From NCBI RefSeq assembly GCF_029210395.1, contig NZ_JARGDP010000002.1, forward strand, positions 1-64,000: a stretch of DNA of 64,000 nt, read 5' to 3'. The translations under genes were made by a program, and so were the position numbers. Source of the stretch: Petrocella sp. FN5. Its GTDB lineage: Bacteria; Bacillota; Clostridia; Lachnospirales; Vallitaleaceae. Of the stretch, positions 50,167 through 57,794 are shown in pieces; position 1 is the first letter of the stretch, and every line of letters begins with the position of its first letter. The notes below the pieces were generated by a model, which was given only the letters and a program-made list of their open reading frames with translations, searched no databases and was not told the origin of the DNA.

Positions 50167-51381
50167 ATGGGTAGAATATGGGGCGTTGTTGCAAGTTTGA
50201 TTATTGTAATGACGATGTTGTCAGGGTGCATGGATGTTCGTTTAGACTTTTTCTTAAATAAAGATGGTTCGGGAGGCATTCATTCATTTGTTGCTTCCAA
50301 TCAAAGCTTAGTGGGTGATGGTGAAACGGTTGATATGGATACGGACTTACTTGAAGAAATAGGTATCGATGAAGATCACGCGCAGATAGAGCGTAAACCC
50401 TTAGAATTTTATAAAGATGAAATGTTATTTAGAGGAGAAGAAAATAGGGTTCTGTTTAATCATCCACTTATTGCGTTCAACGATATTTCGCAAGAAGAGG
50501 AGCTACAGTGGTCCTATCAAGGTGATGGTGTATATCGTTTTGAGATTCCTTTAAGTGAACTAAGTAGTGAAGTTGATGGTCAGAAAATAGGAGATATGGG
50601 TGTTATCTTCAAAGCTATGGGTGGCCAGATTATATATTCATTTGAGACAGATTATGAAGTCGTAGGTCATAATGCTGATTATATCAAGGAGAAAGCTATT
50701 TATGTCTGGGATCTAACGGATGATATATTTTTACAATCATCAGGACGTGAATATGGATTTATGGAAATCCGTATCGATGTGGCACCAAGTAATAACCTAT
50801 TAAGACGTGCCCTTGAAGAAGAGAATGATTTAGACAGAGCCCATAAGGATTTTCACGGAGAGATACTAAAAGCATTAGGTTACTTAAAAGGAACAGATAA
50901 AGGCTTAGAACTTAATCGGGAACTTACACGAGCAGAAGGTGCCATCATGTACTCAAGGCTACTTGATTTAGAAGATGAGGTAATTGCTTTTGCCAGTGAG
51001 CGTTCGGACTATGTTTCAGGCTTTACCGATGTTCCGAGTTGGGCAAGAGATACCATCAATTATCTTCATTATAAGGGACTGGTTAGGGGTCTTTCAGATG
51101 AATTATATGGATCCAATGCCAAAATGACAGAGGCCCAATATACCACACTTGTTTTAAGAGCTTTAGGGTACAAGGATCAAGAAGGCGATTTCCTTTGGAA
51201 TGCTTCCACAGATAAGGCCATAGAGATTGGATTATACGATGATGATCTACGAGAGTATGTATACATACATGACAGTAAGGAGGATATGGAATTTACACGA
51301 CGCAAAATGAGTTACATATCCTACAATGCTCTTTTCTTTAAAAATATTAAAACGGGTGAAATATTGTATAAAGGTAATTAG
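50167..51381 (+). CDS. Lipoprotein with S-layer-homology-like repeats
   Basis: A 404-residue exported protein. The signal peptide ends in lipobox LSGC (Cys about 21), so membrane anchoring is expected. Residues about 22-220 form a domain I do not recognise (RLDFFLNKDGSGGIH and onward). The C-terminal part has two S-layer-homology-like repeats, around LKGTDKGLELNRELTRAEGA and FTDVPSWARDTINYLHYKGL. ATG 50167 is chosen because AAGAGG lies 6 nt upstream and the signal peptide starts there; ATG 50143 would prefix an unusual Lys-rich stretch. A -10-like TATAAT lies at 50116-50121. It is flanked on both sides by R2 elements. Confidence 0.8.
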   Translation: MGRIWGVVASLIIVMTMLSGCMDVRLDFFLNKDGSGGIHSFVASNQSLVGDGETVDMDTDLLEEIGIDEDHAQIERKPLEFYKDEMLFRGEENRVLFNHPLIAFNDISQEEELQWSYQGDGVYRFEIPLSELSSEVDGQKIGDMGVIFKAMGGQIIYSFETDYEVVGHNADYIKEKAIYVWDLTDDIFLQSSGREYGFMEIRIDVAPSNNLLRRALEEENDLDRAHKDFHGEILKALGYLKGTDKGLELNRELTRAEGAIMYSRLLDLEDEVIAFASERSDYVSGFTDVPSWARDTINYLHYKGLVRGLSDELYGSNAKMTEAQYTTLVLRALGYKDQEGDFLWNASTDKAIEIGLYDDDLREYVYIHDSKEDMEFTRRKMSYISYNALFFKNIKTGEILYKGN

Positions 51382-51590
51382 GGGTCTCATGAAAACCCTT
51401 CCACAGTCTGTATGACTAACGGCCTCCAGTTGGTACGTCCTGTACCAAAAGTCGGCGGTCAGCTTCCTGCTGACTTGCTTAAGTCATACAAACTGCTCCA
51501 GGAACTTCATGATCGGTACTGGTGTGGTGATGGTGAATGAATAAATGGTAGTCTCATGAAAACCCTTCCACAGTCTGTATGACTAAGGGC
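51381..51590 (+). repeat. Structured repeat R2, copy 2 (full unit plus 5' half unit)
   Basis: Same architecture as copy 1. Arms are CAGTCTGTATGACT (51404-51417) and AGTCATACAAACTG (51482-51495), enclosing hairpins GGTAC/GTACC (51432-51446) and GTCAGC/GCTGAC (51458-51474). A half unit repeats CAGTCTGTATGACT at 51571-51584, exactly 167 nt on. Roughly four of five positions match copy 1, and several differences preserve pairing. It fills most of the lipoprotein-galU spacer. Confidence 0.8.
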
Positions 51591-51611
51591 TGACCTTTGG
51601 TGTGTATTAGA

Positions 51612-51640
51612 TTGACCTTATGAAGTCAAAATGATATCAT
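51612..51640 (+). promoter_or_regulatory. galU promoter
   Basis: TTGACC (51612-51617), 17 nt, TATCAT (51635-51640). Confidence 0.6.
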
Positions 51641-51706
51641 TATTGTGTGATAAATCAATATAAAGATAACATTGTAACGTATACCAAGGTGAAGGGAAAG
51701 TGAATC

Positions 51707-52597
51707 ATGAAAATACGTAAAGTAATTATTCCAGCTGCCGGGCTTGGAACAAGATTCCTACCGGCTACAAAAGCACAACCAAAAGAAATGCTCCCCATAG
51801 TAGACAAACCGACCATACAATATATTATTGAAGAGGCTGTGGCTGCAGGTATTGAAGATATTATTATTATTACAGGTAGAAATAAACAATCTATTGAAGA
51901 TCATTTTGATAAAAACATTGAACTTGAATTAAGTTTACAAGAAAAAGGTGAAATGGAACTGCTTAAGATTGTTGAAAAATCTACCAATCTAGCTAACATT
52001 CATTTTGTTCGCCAAAAGGAACCAAAGGGCCTTGGCCATGCCGTTTTGGTTGCCAAGAATTTTATTGGCAATGAACCTTTTGCGGTTATGCTTGGCGATG
52101 ATGTGGTTGTATCCAAAGAGCCATGTATTAAGCAATTGATGGATGCGTATGATATTTACGGAAAAAGTATACTCGGGGTACAAACAGTAGCGCCCAGTGA
52201 AGTTTCGAAATATGGCATAGCCGATGTTACCATGGTGGAGGGTCAGATTGCTAAAGTTAAAGGCCTTATAGAAAAACCGAGCATAGATGTAGCACCAAGT
52301 AATCTAGCGATTTTGGGACGTTATGTTATTACACCAAGAATATTCCATTATCTAGAAACCCAAACCCCTGGCTCAGGTGGAGAAATACAATTAACAGATG
52401 CTTTAATGAAATTATCCAAGGAAGAAGATATGTATACCTATGATTTTAAAGGTAAACGATATGATGTGGGAAACAAGCTTGGTTTTATCTCAGCAACTTT
52501 AGAATTTGCTTTAAGAAGGGATGATTTGAAGGTGGAAGTTTCTTCTTATTTAAGTAATCTAATGGAGGATTTGGAAAAAAACCTTGAGTACGATTAA
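51707..52597 (+). CDS. galU: UTP-glucose-1-phosphate uridylyltransferase
   Basis: GalU makes UDP-glucose for cell-envelope polysaccharides and glycolipids. The 296-residue product has the nucleotide-binding start [20 protein letters not shown], then [12 protein letters not shown] and the conserved [21 protein letters not shown] lies upstream of the ATG. It is monocistronic, with its own promoter and a strong terminator. Confidence 0.96.
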   Translation: MKIRKVIIPAAGLGTRFLPATKAQPKEMLPIVDKPTIQYIIEEAVAAGIEDIIIITGRNKQSIEDHFDKNIELELSLQEKGEMELLKIVEKSTNLANIHFVRQKEPKGLGHAVLVAKNFIGNEPFAVMLGDDVVVSKEPCIKQLMDAYDIYGKSILGVQTVAPSEVSKYGIADVTMVEGQIAKVKGLIEKPSIDVAPSNLAILGRYVITPRIFHYLETQTPGSGGEIQLTDALMKLSKEEDMYTYDFKGKRYDVGNKLGFISATLEFALRRDDLKVEVSSYLSNLMEDLEKNLEYD

Positions 52598-52617
52598 ATA
52601 TTAAAGAAGTATCAGGA

Positions 52618-52648
52618 AAGCAGATGGTAAAGTATCTGCTTTTTTTTC
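52618..52648 (+). terminator. Intrinsic terminator after galU
   Basis: AAGCAGAT / ATCTGCTT stem with a GGTAAAGT loop, followed by eight Ts. Confidence 0.92.
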
Positions 52649-52677
52649 TCAGGTTCTATTTTAGTACATGGGAAAAC

Positions 52678-52706
52678 TTGAGAAATAAAGAATAAAAAGG
52701 TATACT
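52678..52706 (+). promoter_or_regulatory. acnA promoter
   Basis: TTGAGA (52678-52683), 17 nt, TATACT (52701-52706); a leader of about 120 nt follows. Confidence 0.7.
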
Positions 52707-52833
52707 ATAGGCAACGGAAATTATAGCTTAAACGAAAAAATAAAATAACGGTTAAAGTGTCATAACTAAGCTTCTCGAAATTACAGATAACTATATAGTT
52801 TTGTCACATTAACTAACAATTGGAGGAAAAATA

Positions 52834-55539
52834 ATGTCAAAAGAGAAAATATTATCCTGTAAGAAGATACTTACAGTAGATGGTAAAGCATATAACTACT
52901 ATGATTTGAAAACATTTGAAACATTGGGGTATGGGGACGTAGCGCGTCTACCTTATTCTATGAAAGTGTTACTAGAGGGCGCAATAAGACAGTTTGATGA
53001 AAAAACCATCACCTTAGATCATATAAAACAAATAGCATCATGGACATCAGATCGTGAAAAAGTTAAAGAAATACCTTTTATACCGGCAAGAATTATTTTG
53101 CAAGATTTCACCGGTGTGCCGGCGGTTGTTGACTTAGCGGCCATGCGTTCTACCGTTAGTAGAGCAGGTTTTGATCCTAAGAAAATTAATCCGTTGATAC
53201 CGGTGGATCTGGTCATTGATCACTCCTTGATGGTAGATGCCTATGGAACCAAAGAGGCCCTTGAGATTAACAATAATAAGGAATTTATTCGTAATGACGA
53301 ACGTTATAGATTCCTTAGATGGGCACAAACAGCATTTGACAACTTTAGAGCGGTACCCCCAGCAACAGGCATTATCCACCAAGTTAATCTGGAATATTTA
53401 GCAACAGTGGCAGCAACCAAAGAAATTGATAATGAGACATGGGTTTTCCCGGATTCTCTTGTTGGAACAGATTCCCACACGACTATGATTAATGGTCTTG
53501 GTGTTGTAGGATGGGGCGTTGGTGGTATTGAAGCAGAAGCAGGAATGCTTGGACAACCTTTGTACTTTGTTATACCGGAAGTCGTTGGTTTCAAACTATC
53601 AGGAACACTGCAAGAAGGCGCAACGGCTACAGACTTAGCACTTACAGTAACTCAACGTTTACGTGAAGAGAAAGTAGTGGGTAAATTTGTTGAGTTCTTC
53701 GGACCGGGACTGGATACCATGAGTCTAGCAGATCGTGCTACCGTAGCTAATATGTCACCAGAATATGGTGCGACAATGGGGTTCTTCCCTGTTGATCAAG
53801 AGACCCTTGATTATTTACGAGCGACGGGAAGAAACGAGTCAGAGATCAACTTGGTTGAAGCCTACTACAAGGCCCAAGGTTTATTTAGAGATAAAAACAG
53901 TTTAGAACCTCAATACAGCAAGGTTGTTGAGTTAGATATGTCAACAATTGTACCTAGTTTAGCAGGACCTAAAAGACCTCAGGACCGTGTCGAATTAACA
54001 CGTATGAAGGAAGATTTTAATGAAGTGATTAGAAAACCTTTTGCAGAAGGTGGCTTTAATTTATCAGAAGATGAAATTGCTAAGGCTGTAGATGTTGAAG
54101 TGGATGGAGAAAAAGATACCATTAAAACAGGATCTGTTGTTATTGCAGCCATTACAAGTTGCACCAATACGTCTAACCCAAGTGTTATGTTAGGCGCCGG
54201 TCTCGTGGCCAAAAAAGCTGTTGAGCTGGGACTAAAAAAACCGGTTTTTGTTAAGAGCAGTTTAACACCCGGATCCCTTGTCGTAACAGAATACCTAAAA
54301 GAAGCAGGCTTGTTACCATATCTTGAAACACTTGGTTTTAATGTAGCAGGATATGGCTGTGCAACCTGTATCGGTAATAGTGGACCCCTTAAAAAACCGA
54401 TTAGTGACGCGATCTTAGACCATGATATAACAGTAGCGTCTGTATTAAGTGGTAACCGTAATTTTGAAGGTCGCATCCATGCTCAAGTAAAAACCAATTA
54501 CCTAGCATCTCCAATGCTGGTTGTAGCTTATGCCCTTGCCGGTAATGTGAATATTGATATGATGACAGAACCTATAGGTTTTGGTCATGAAGGACAACCC
54601 GTTTATTTGAAGGATATATGGCCAACTTCTCTAGAAATCAAAGAAGCAGTAGCAATGGCGGTTAAGCCGGAGATGTTTAGACAAAAGTATGCCGACGTTT
54701 TTTCAGGCAATGTAAGGTTTAACAACATTCCTGTACCGGAAGGCGACCTTTATGAATGGGACAAAGACTCAACGTATATTCAAGAACCGCCGTTTTTCAT
54801 GAACTTGAAAAAAGAGATCTTTGATATAGAAGATATTAAAAGTGCAAAAGTACTAGCCCTTCTGGGTGATTCGGTTACAACGGATCATATATCACCAGCC
54901 GGAAATATCGGTAAAAACAGCCCTGCAGGTGAATATTTAAAAGCCTGTGGTGTAGAACCTCTTGATTTTAATAGTTTTGGTTCCAGACGTGGTAATCATG
55001 AGGTAATGATGCGTGGTACCTTTGGAAACATCCGAATACGCAATCAAATTGCGCCAGGCACAGAAGGTAGCTATACAACCTATTTTCCAACAGGCGAAGT
55101 GATGTCAATCTATGATGCATCTATGAAGTATCAAGAAGAAGGTAGGCATCTAATTGTTATAGCCGGTAAAGAATACGGTACAGGTAGTTCGAGAGATTGG
55201 GCAGCAAAAGGTACTGCTTTGTTAGGTATTCAAGCTGTTATAGCAGAAAGCTATGAGCGGATTCATCGATCTAATTTGGTTGGTATGGGCATACTACCTT
55301 TACAATTTCTAGAGGGTCAAAATGCACAAACGCTTAACTTAAAAGGTACAGAAGTTTATGAGATTAAAGGCCTTAGTAATGATATCCAACCAGGCGCTTT
55401 AATAGATGTGACGGCCACCTCAGAAGATGGAAAAACCATCTCGTTTAAGGCCAAGGTCAGAATGGATTCAGTAGTGGATCAAGAATACTATCGAAACGGT
55501 GGTATCCTTCATACAGTCTTAAGGAGAATGATTCATTAA
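52834..55539 (+). CDS. acnA: Aconitate hydratase (AcnA type)
   Basis: It isomerises citrate and isocitrate with a 4Fe-4S cluster. The 901-residue product has the cluster cysteines in TSCTNTSNPSV and YGCATCIGNSGPL. Other hallmarks are the N-terminal DFTGVPAVVDLAAMR and SLVGTDSHTTMINGLGVVGW, and the swivel-domain YGTGSSRDWAAKG. Length and order match the AcnA/IRP family. GGAGG is upstream of the ATG. No citrate synthase or isocitrate dehydrogenase gene is next to it; the gene stands alone between promoter and terminator. Confidence 0.97.
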   Translation: MSKEKILSCKKILTVDGKAYNYYDLKTFETLGYGDVARLPYSMKVLLEGAIRQFDEKTITLDHIKQIASWTSDREKVKEIPFIPARIILQDFTGVPAVVDLAAMRSTVSRAGFDPKKINPLIPVDLVIDHSLMVDAYGTKEALEINNNKEFIRNDERYRFLRWAQTAFDNFRAVPPATGIIHQVNLEYLATVAATKEIDNETWVFPDSLVGTDSHTTMINGLGVVGWGVGGIEAEAGMLGQPLYFVIPEVVGFKLSGTLQEGATATDLALTVTQRLREEKVVGKFVEFFGPGLDTMSLADRATVANMSPEYGATMGFFPVDQETLDYLRATGRNESEINLVEAYYKAQGLFRDKNSLEPQYSKVVELDMSTIVPSLAGPKRPQDRVELTRMKEDFNEVIRKPFAEGGFNLSEDEIAKAVDVEVDGEKDTIKTGSVVIAAITSCTNTSNPSVMLGAGLVAKKAVELGLKKPVFVKSSLTPGSLVVTEYLKEAGLLPYLETLGFNVAGYGCATCIGNSGPLKKPISDAILDHDITVASVLSGNRNFEGRIHAQVKTNYLASPMLVVAYALAGNVNIDMMTEPIGFGHEGQPVYLKDIWPTSLEIKEAVAMAVKPEMFRQKYADVFSGNVRFNNIPVPEGDLYEWDKDSTYIQEPPFFMNLKKEIFDIEDIKSAKVLALLGDSVTTDHISPAGNIGKNSPAGEYLKACGVEPLDFNSFGSRRGNHEVMMRGTFGNIRIRNQIAPGTEGSYTTYFPTGEVMSIYDASMKYQEEGRHLIVIAGKEYGTGSSRDWAAKGTALLGIQAVIAESYERIHRSNLVGMGILPLQFLEGQNAQTLNLKGTEVYEIKGLSNDIQPGALIDVTATSEDGKTISFKAKVRMDSVVDQEYYRNGGILHTVLRRMIH

Positions 55540-55595
55540 AGAGTTTTGTTCACACTTTAACCATTAACTTAACTAAAGTTAGTATTTAGATTATA

Positions 55596-55634
55596 GAAAG
55601 CTAGAGCCTATAGGCTCTAGCTTTCTATTTTTTT
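55596..55634 (+). terminator. Intrinsic terminator after acnA
   Basis: A perfect 13-bp stem, 55596-55608 with 55613-55625, TATA loop, then TATTTTTTT. Confidence 0.96.
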
Positions 55635-55666
55635 GTCCTCTAGGAGCGTGTCCAGCAAAGCTAGCC

Positions 55667-55738
55667 GCTTGCAAATCATACTCTTGCATTTGCGTCAAGG
55701 TCCTTTCCTTTCGAACCGTTCAGAAATATGAGCAGAGC
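55667..55738 (+). repeat. Intergenic repeat R1, copy b
   Basis: The 44-nt core at 55695-55738 matches copy a (44083-44126) at all but one position. It is again preceded by a hairpin, here GCAAAT / ATTTGC, whose sequence differs from copy a while pairing is kept. It lies just after the acnA terminator. The rest of 55739-55810 is AT-rich and shows nothing. Confidence 0.8.
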
Positions 55739-55810
55739 GCTTCTATTAACCTATCTATAATGTGGTTTTGTTAATATTGACTAAAAATTCAAGCGAAAAA
55801 TATAAAAAGT

Positions 55811-55840
55811 TTGACAAATAAAATTTAATAGGTGTATAAT
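55811..55840 (+). promoter_or_regulatory. Promoter of the molybdenum hydroxylase operon
   Basis: TTGACA (55811-55816), 18 nt, TATAAT (55835-55840), consensus hexamers. Confidence 0.85.
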
Positions 55841-55857
55841 AACAGTAGGAATATTTA

Positions 55858-55929
55858 ATGAGACTAAACAGACCACAAAGCAATAAAAGAGGTAATGGGG
55901 CCTTTTATATAAGACAAGTTCTTCTATAA
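55858..55929 (+). CDS. Possible 23-residue leader peptide
   Basis: ATG AGA at 55858 opens a 23-codon frame, MRLNRPQSNKRGNGAFYIRQ and three more residues, ending in TAA at 55927-55929. AGTAGGA lies 7 nt upstream. The frame runs into the 3' arm of the terminator at 55901-55940, so translation would compete with hairpin formation. A frame this short could occur by chance. Confidence 0.35.
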   Translation: MRLNRPQSNKRGNGAFYIRQVLL

Positions 55930-55940
55930 AAGGTTTTTTT
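55901..55940 (+). terminator. Intrinsic terminator in the operon leader (candidate attenuator)
   Basis: CCTTTTATA (55901-55909) pairs perfectly with TATAAAAGG (55925-55933) around a 15-nt loop, followed by seven Ts. It lies between the promoter and the first gene, 40 nt before it, so it should control read-through. Confidence 0.85.
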
Positions 55941-55980
55941 GTTACAGACTGTTCTCTATAACCTAGAGTAGGAGGAAACT

Positions 55981-56550
55981 ATGTGTGATGGTATTGTATT
56001 AGCCGGAGGGTTTTCCAGCAGAACGCAAATGAATAAAATGGAGTTGCCTATAAAAGGAGAACCGATTTTACGCATAGTTGTCATGACATTACAACAATGT
56101 TGTGACAACATTGTTGTTGTAGGTGGTCATTATTATAATGAAGTTGCGAAAATGCTAAAAGATATGGAACGAGTAAAAGTTGTAAATAACCCTAATTATA
56201 ATGAGGGTATGTTCAGTTCTGTTTTAACAGGCGTGGCTTATATGACTCGAGATTTTATTTTGATTCCCGGTGACTATCCACTCATTCGAGAATCGACCTA
56301 TAAAAGTATTATTGAGACTAAAGGCGAGATGGTTGTACCGACTTATAAAGGACGGAAAGGTCATCCGATACTCATTAGGCAACATTTGATTCACCCCTTG
56401 CTCATGGAATCACCATTATCCAATTTAAAGAAATTCAGAGACCGATATCAAGTGACCTACTTACCTGTTGAGGACGAAGGTATACTTATGGATATAGACA
56501 CAATCGAAGATTATGAAAATATGAAAGCACAAATAGAAGGGGGTTATTGA
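55981..56550 (+). CDS. MocA-like molybdenum cofactor cytidylyltransferase
   Basis: A 189-residue NTP-transferase-fold protein. The nucleotide-binding loop is VLAGGFSSRTQMNKMELPIK, and IPGDYPLIRESTY holds the metal-binding Asp. In this family such enzymes add CMP to molybdopterin for xanthine dehydrogenase-type enzymes. Its place as first gene of an XDH operon supports that role. AGGAGG precedes the ATG. The next gene starts within 2 nt of the stop. Confidence 0.85.
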   Translation: MCDGIVLAGGFSSRTQMNKMELPIKGEPILRIVVMTLQQCCDNIVVVGGHYYNEVAKMLKDMERVKVVNNPNYNEGMFSSVLTGVAYMTRDFILIPGDYPLIRESTYKSIIETKGEMVVPTYKGRKGHPILIRQHLIHPLLMESPLSNLKKFRDRYQVTYLPVEDEGILMDIDTIEDYENMKAQIEGGY

Positions 56551-56551
56551 T

Positions 56552-57355
56552 TTGAAGATTAAAGCTTACACAATGCCTAATGATTTGGAGGAGGCTTATC
56601 AATTACTACAAGAAGAGGATGCTGGGATTATTGCAGGAGGCGCATGGCTTAAGTTGTTACCGAAAACTTTAGCGCCTGCCATTGATTTGTCAGGACTCAA
56701 GCTGGACACCATTAATGAAACAGAAGAAAACTATACCATTGGAAGCATGGTGACATTAAGACAGATTGAGACACATGGTAGCCTTCAAACTTATATGAGC
56801 GGTGTACTACAGGAAGCCATCTCTCACATCATGGGTGTGCCCATACGCAATATCGCTACTATTGGAGGTACGGTTGCCGGCAGATATGGTTTTTCGGATT
56901 TATTAACACCCTTACTTGCTCTTAAGGCCAACCTGGTTTTTTATAAAAAAGGTCAGATGACTTTGGAATCTTTTTTAAAAGAACCACCAAAGGAAAAAGA
57001 TATATTGCTTGAAGTTATAATAAAAAAAGAATATGGCAAGGCAAATTACACGACCGTTAAGAAAACCGCAAATGATTTTCCTATATTGAATGTAAGTGTT
57101 ATGAAGATTGGTAGTCACTTTAGAGTGGCGGTAGGCGCTAGGCCTTCTGTAGCTACTTTGGCAACAAAGACCATGACTTACTTAAATGAAAGTAAAACAT
57201 TAACAGAAGAAGTCATTGAAGAAGCGGCTAGGATTGCGGTTGAAGAAATAAAGTTCGGGAGTAATGCCAGAGGTTCTAAAGCTTATAGAGCCCAGTTATG
57301 TAAGGTTCTGGTAGAAAGAGGTATTAAGGAGGTGGCTTATGAAAATACAAATTAA
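56552..57355 (+). CDS. Xanthine dehydrogenase-type FAD-binding subunit
   Basis: The 267-residue medium subunit transfers electrons from the 2Fe-2S clusters to FAD. It has the family's FAD-binding motifs, AGGAWLKLLPKT (in place of AGGTDL-type) and NIATIGGTVAGRYGFSDLLT. The C-terminal CO-dehydrogenase flavoprotein domain follows. The TTG start lies 1 nt after the previous stop with GAAGGGGG upstream. It overlaps the next gene by 17 nt. Confidence 0.92.
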   Translation: MKIKAYTMPNDLEEAYQLLQEEDAGIIAGGAWLKLLPKTLAPAIDLSGLKLDTINETEENYTIGSMVTLRQIETHGSLQTYMSGVLQEAISHIMGVPIRNIATIGGTVAGRYGFSDLLTPLLALKANLVFYKKGQMTLESFLKEPPKEKDILLEVIIKKEYGKANYTTVKKTANDFPILNVSVMKIGSHFRVAVGARPSVATLATKTMTYLNESKTLTEEVIEEAARIAVEEIKFGSNARGSKAYRAQLCKVLVERGIKEVAYENTN

Positions 57356-57794
57356 AGTGAATGGAAAAATTAAGACTTTTGAGGTGGAACCGGATGAGTA
57401 TCTGGTGGATACACTAAGAAAGCATCATTATTATAGTGTGAAAAAGGGGTGTGATACATCCTCATGTGGCGTGTGTACAGTCCTTCTTGATGGTAAACCT
57501 ATTGCCTCATGTAGCTATTTATCTGTAAAAGCAAACGGACATGCTGTGACCACCGTTGAAGCCATTGAAGAAGAGGCAACATATTTGGCGGAGCTTTTTG
57601 GAAAAGAAGGCGCTGATCAGTGCGGTTTTTGTAACCCGGGATTGGCGCTAACAGTCTATGCGATGAAAAAAGAGTTAGCAAACCCTACAGATGAAGACAT
57701 ACGCGATTATTTAGTCGGTAATTTATGCCGTTGCTCAGGTTACGTATCTCAACACCGGGCTATTAAAGCTTATATGGAGGTGAGGAAATTATGA
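57339..57794 (+). CDS. Xanthine dehydrogenase-type 2Fe-2S subunit
   Basis: A 151-residue small subunit with two 2Fe-2S sites: plant-ferredoxin-type cysteines 38, 43, 46 and 58 (GCDTSSCGVC), and the helical-domain cysteines 95, 98, 130 and 132 (CGFCNPG and NLCRCSGY). AAGGAGG lies upstream. It overlaps both neighbours (17 nt and 4 nt), as expected for a stoichiometric complex. Confidence 0.95.
   Translation: MKIQIKVNGKIKTFEVEPDEYLVDTLRKHHYYSVKKGCDTSSCGVCTVLLDGKPIASCSYLSVKANGHAVTTVEAIEEEATYLAELFGKEGADQCGFCNPGLALTVYAMKKELANPTDEDIRDYLVGNLCRCSGYVSQHRAIKAYMEVRKL

Noticed and set aside
53979-54476. 165-codon minus-strand frame within acnA
   Set aside because: Antisense shadow of the strongly conserved acnA reading frame, with no start signal.
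55841-55900. Purine or molybdenum-cofactor riboswitch in the operon leader
   Set aside because: The segment before the terminator is only about 55 nt and lacks the known conserved cores of these classes.
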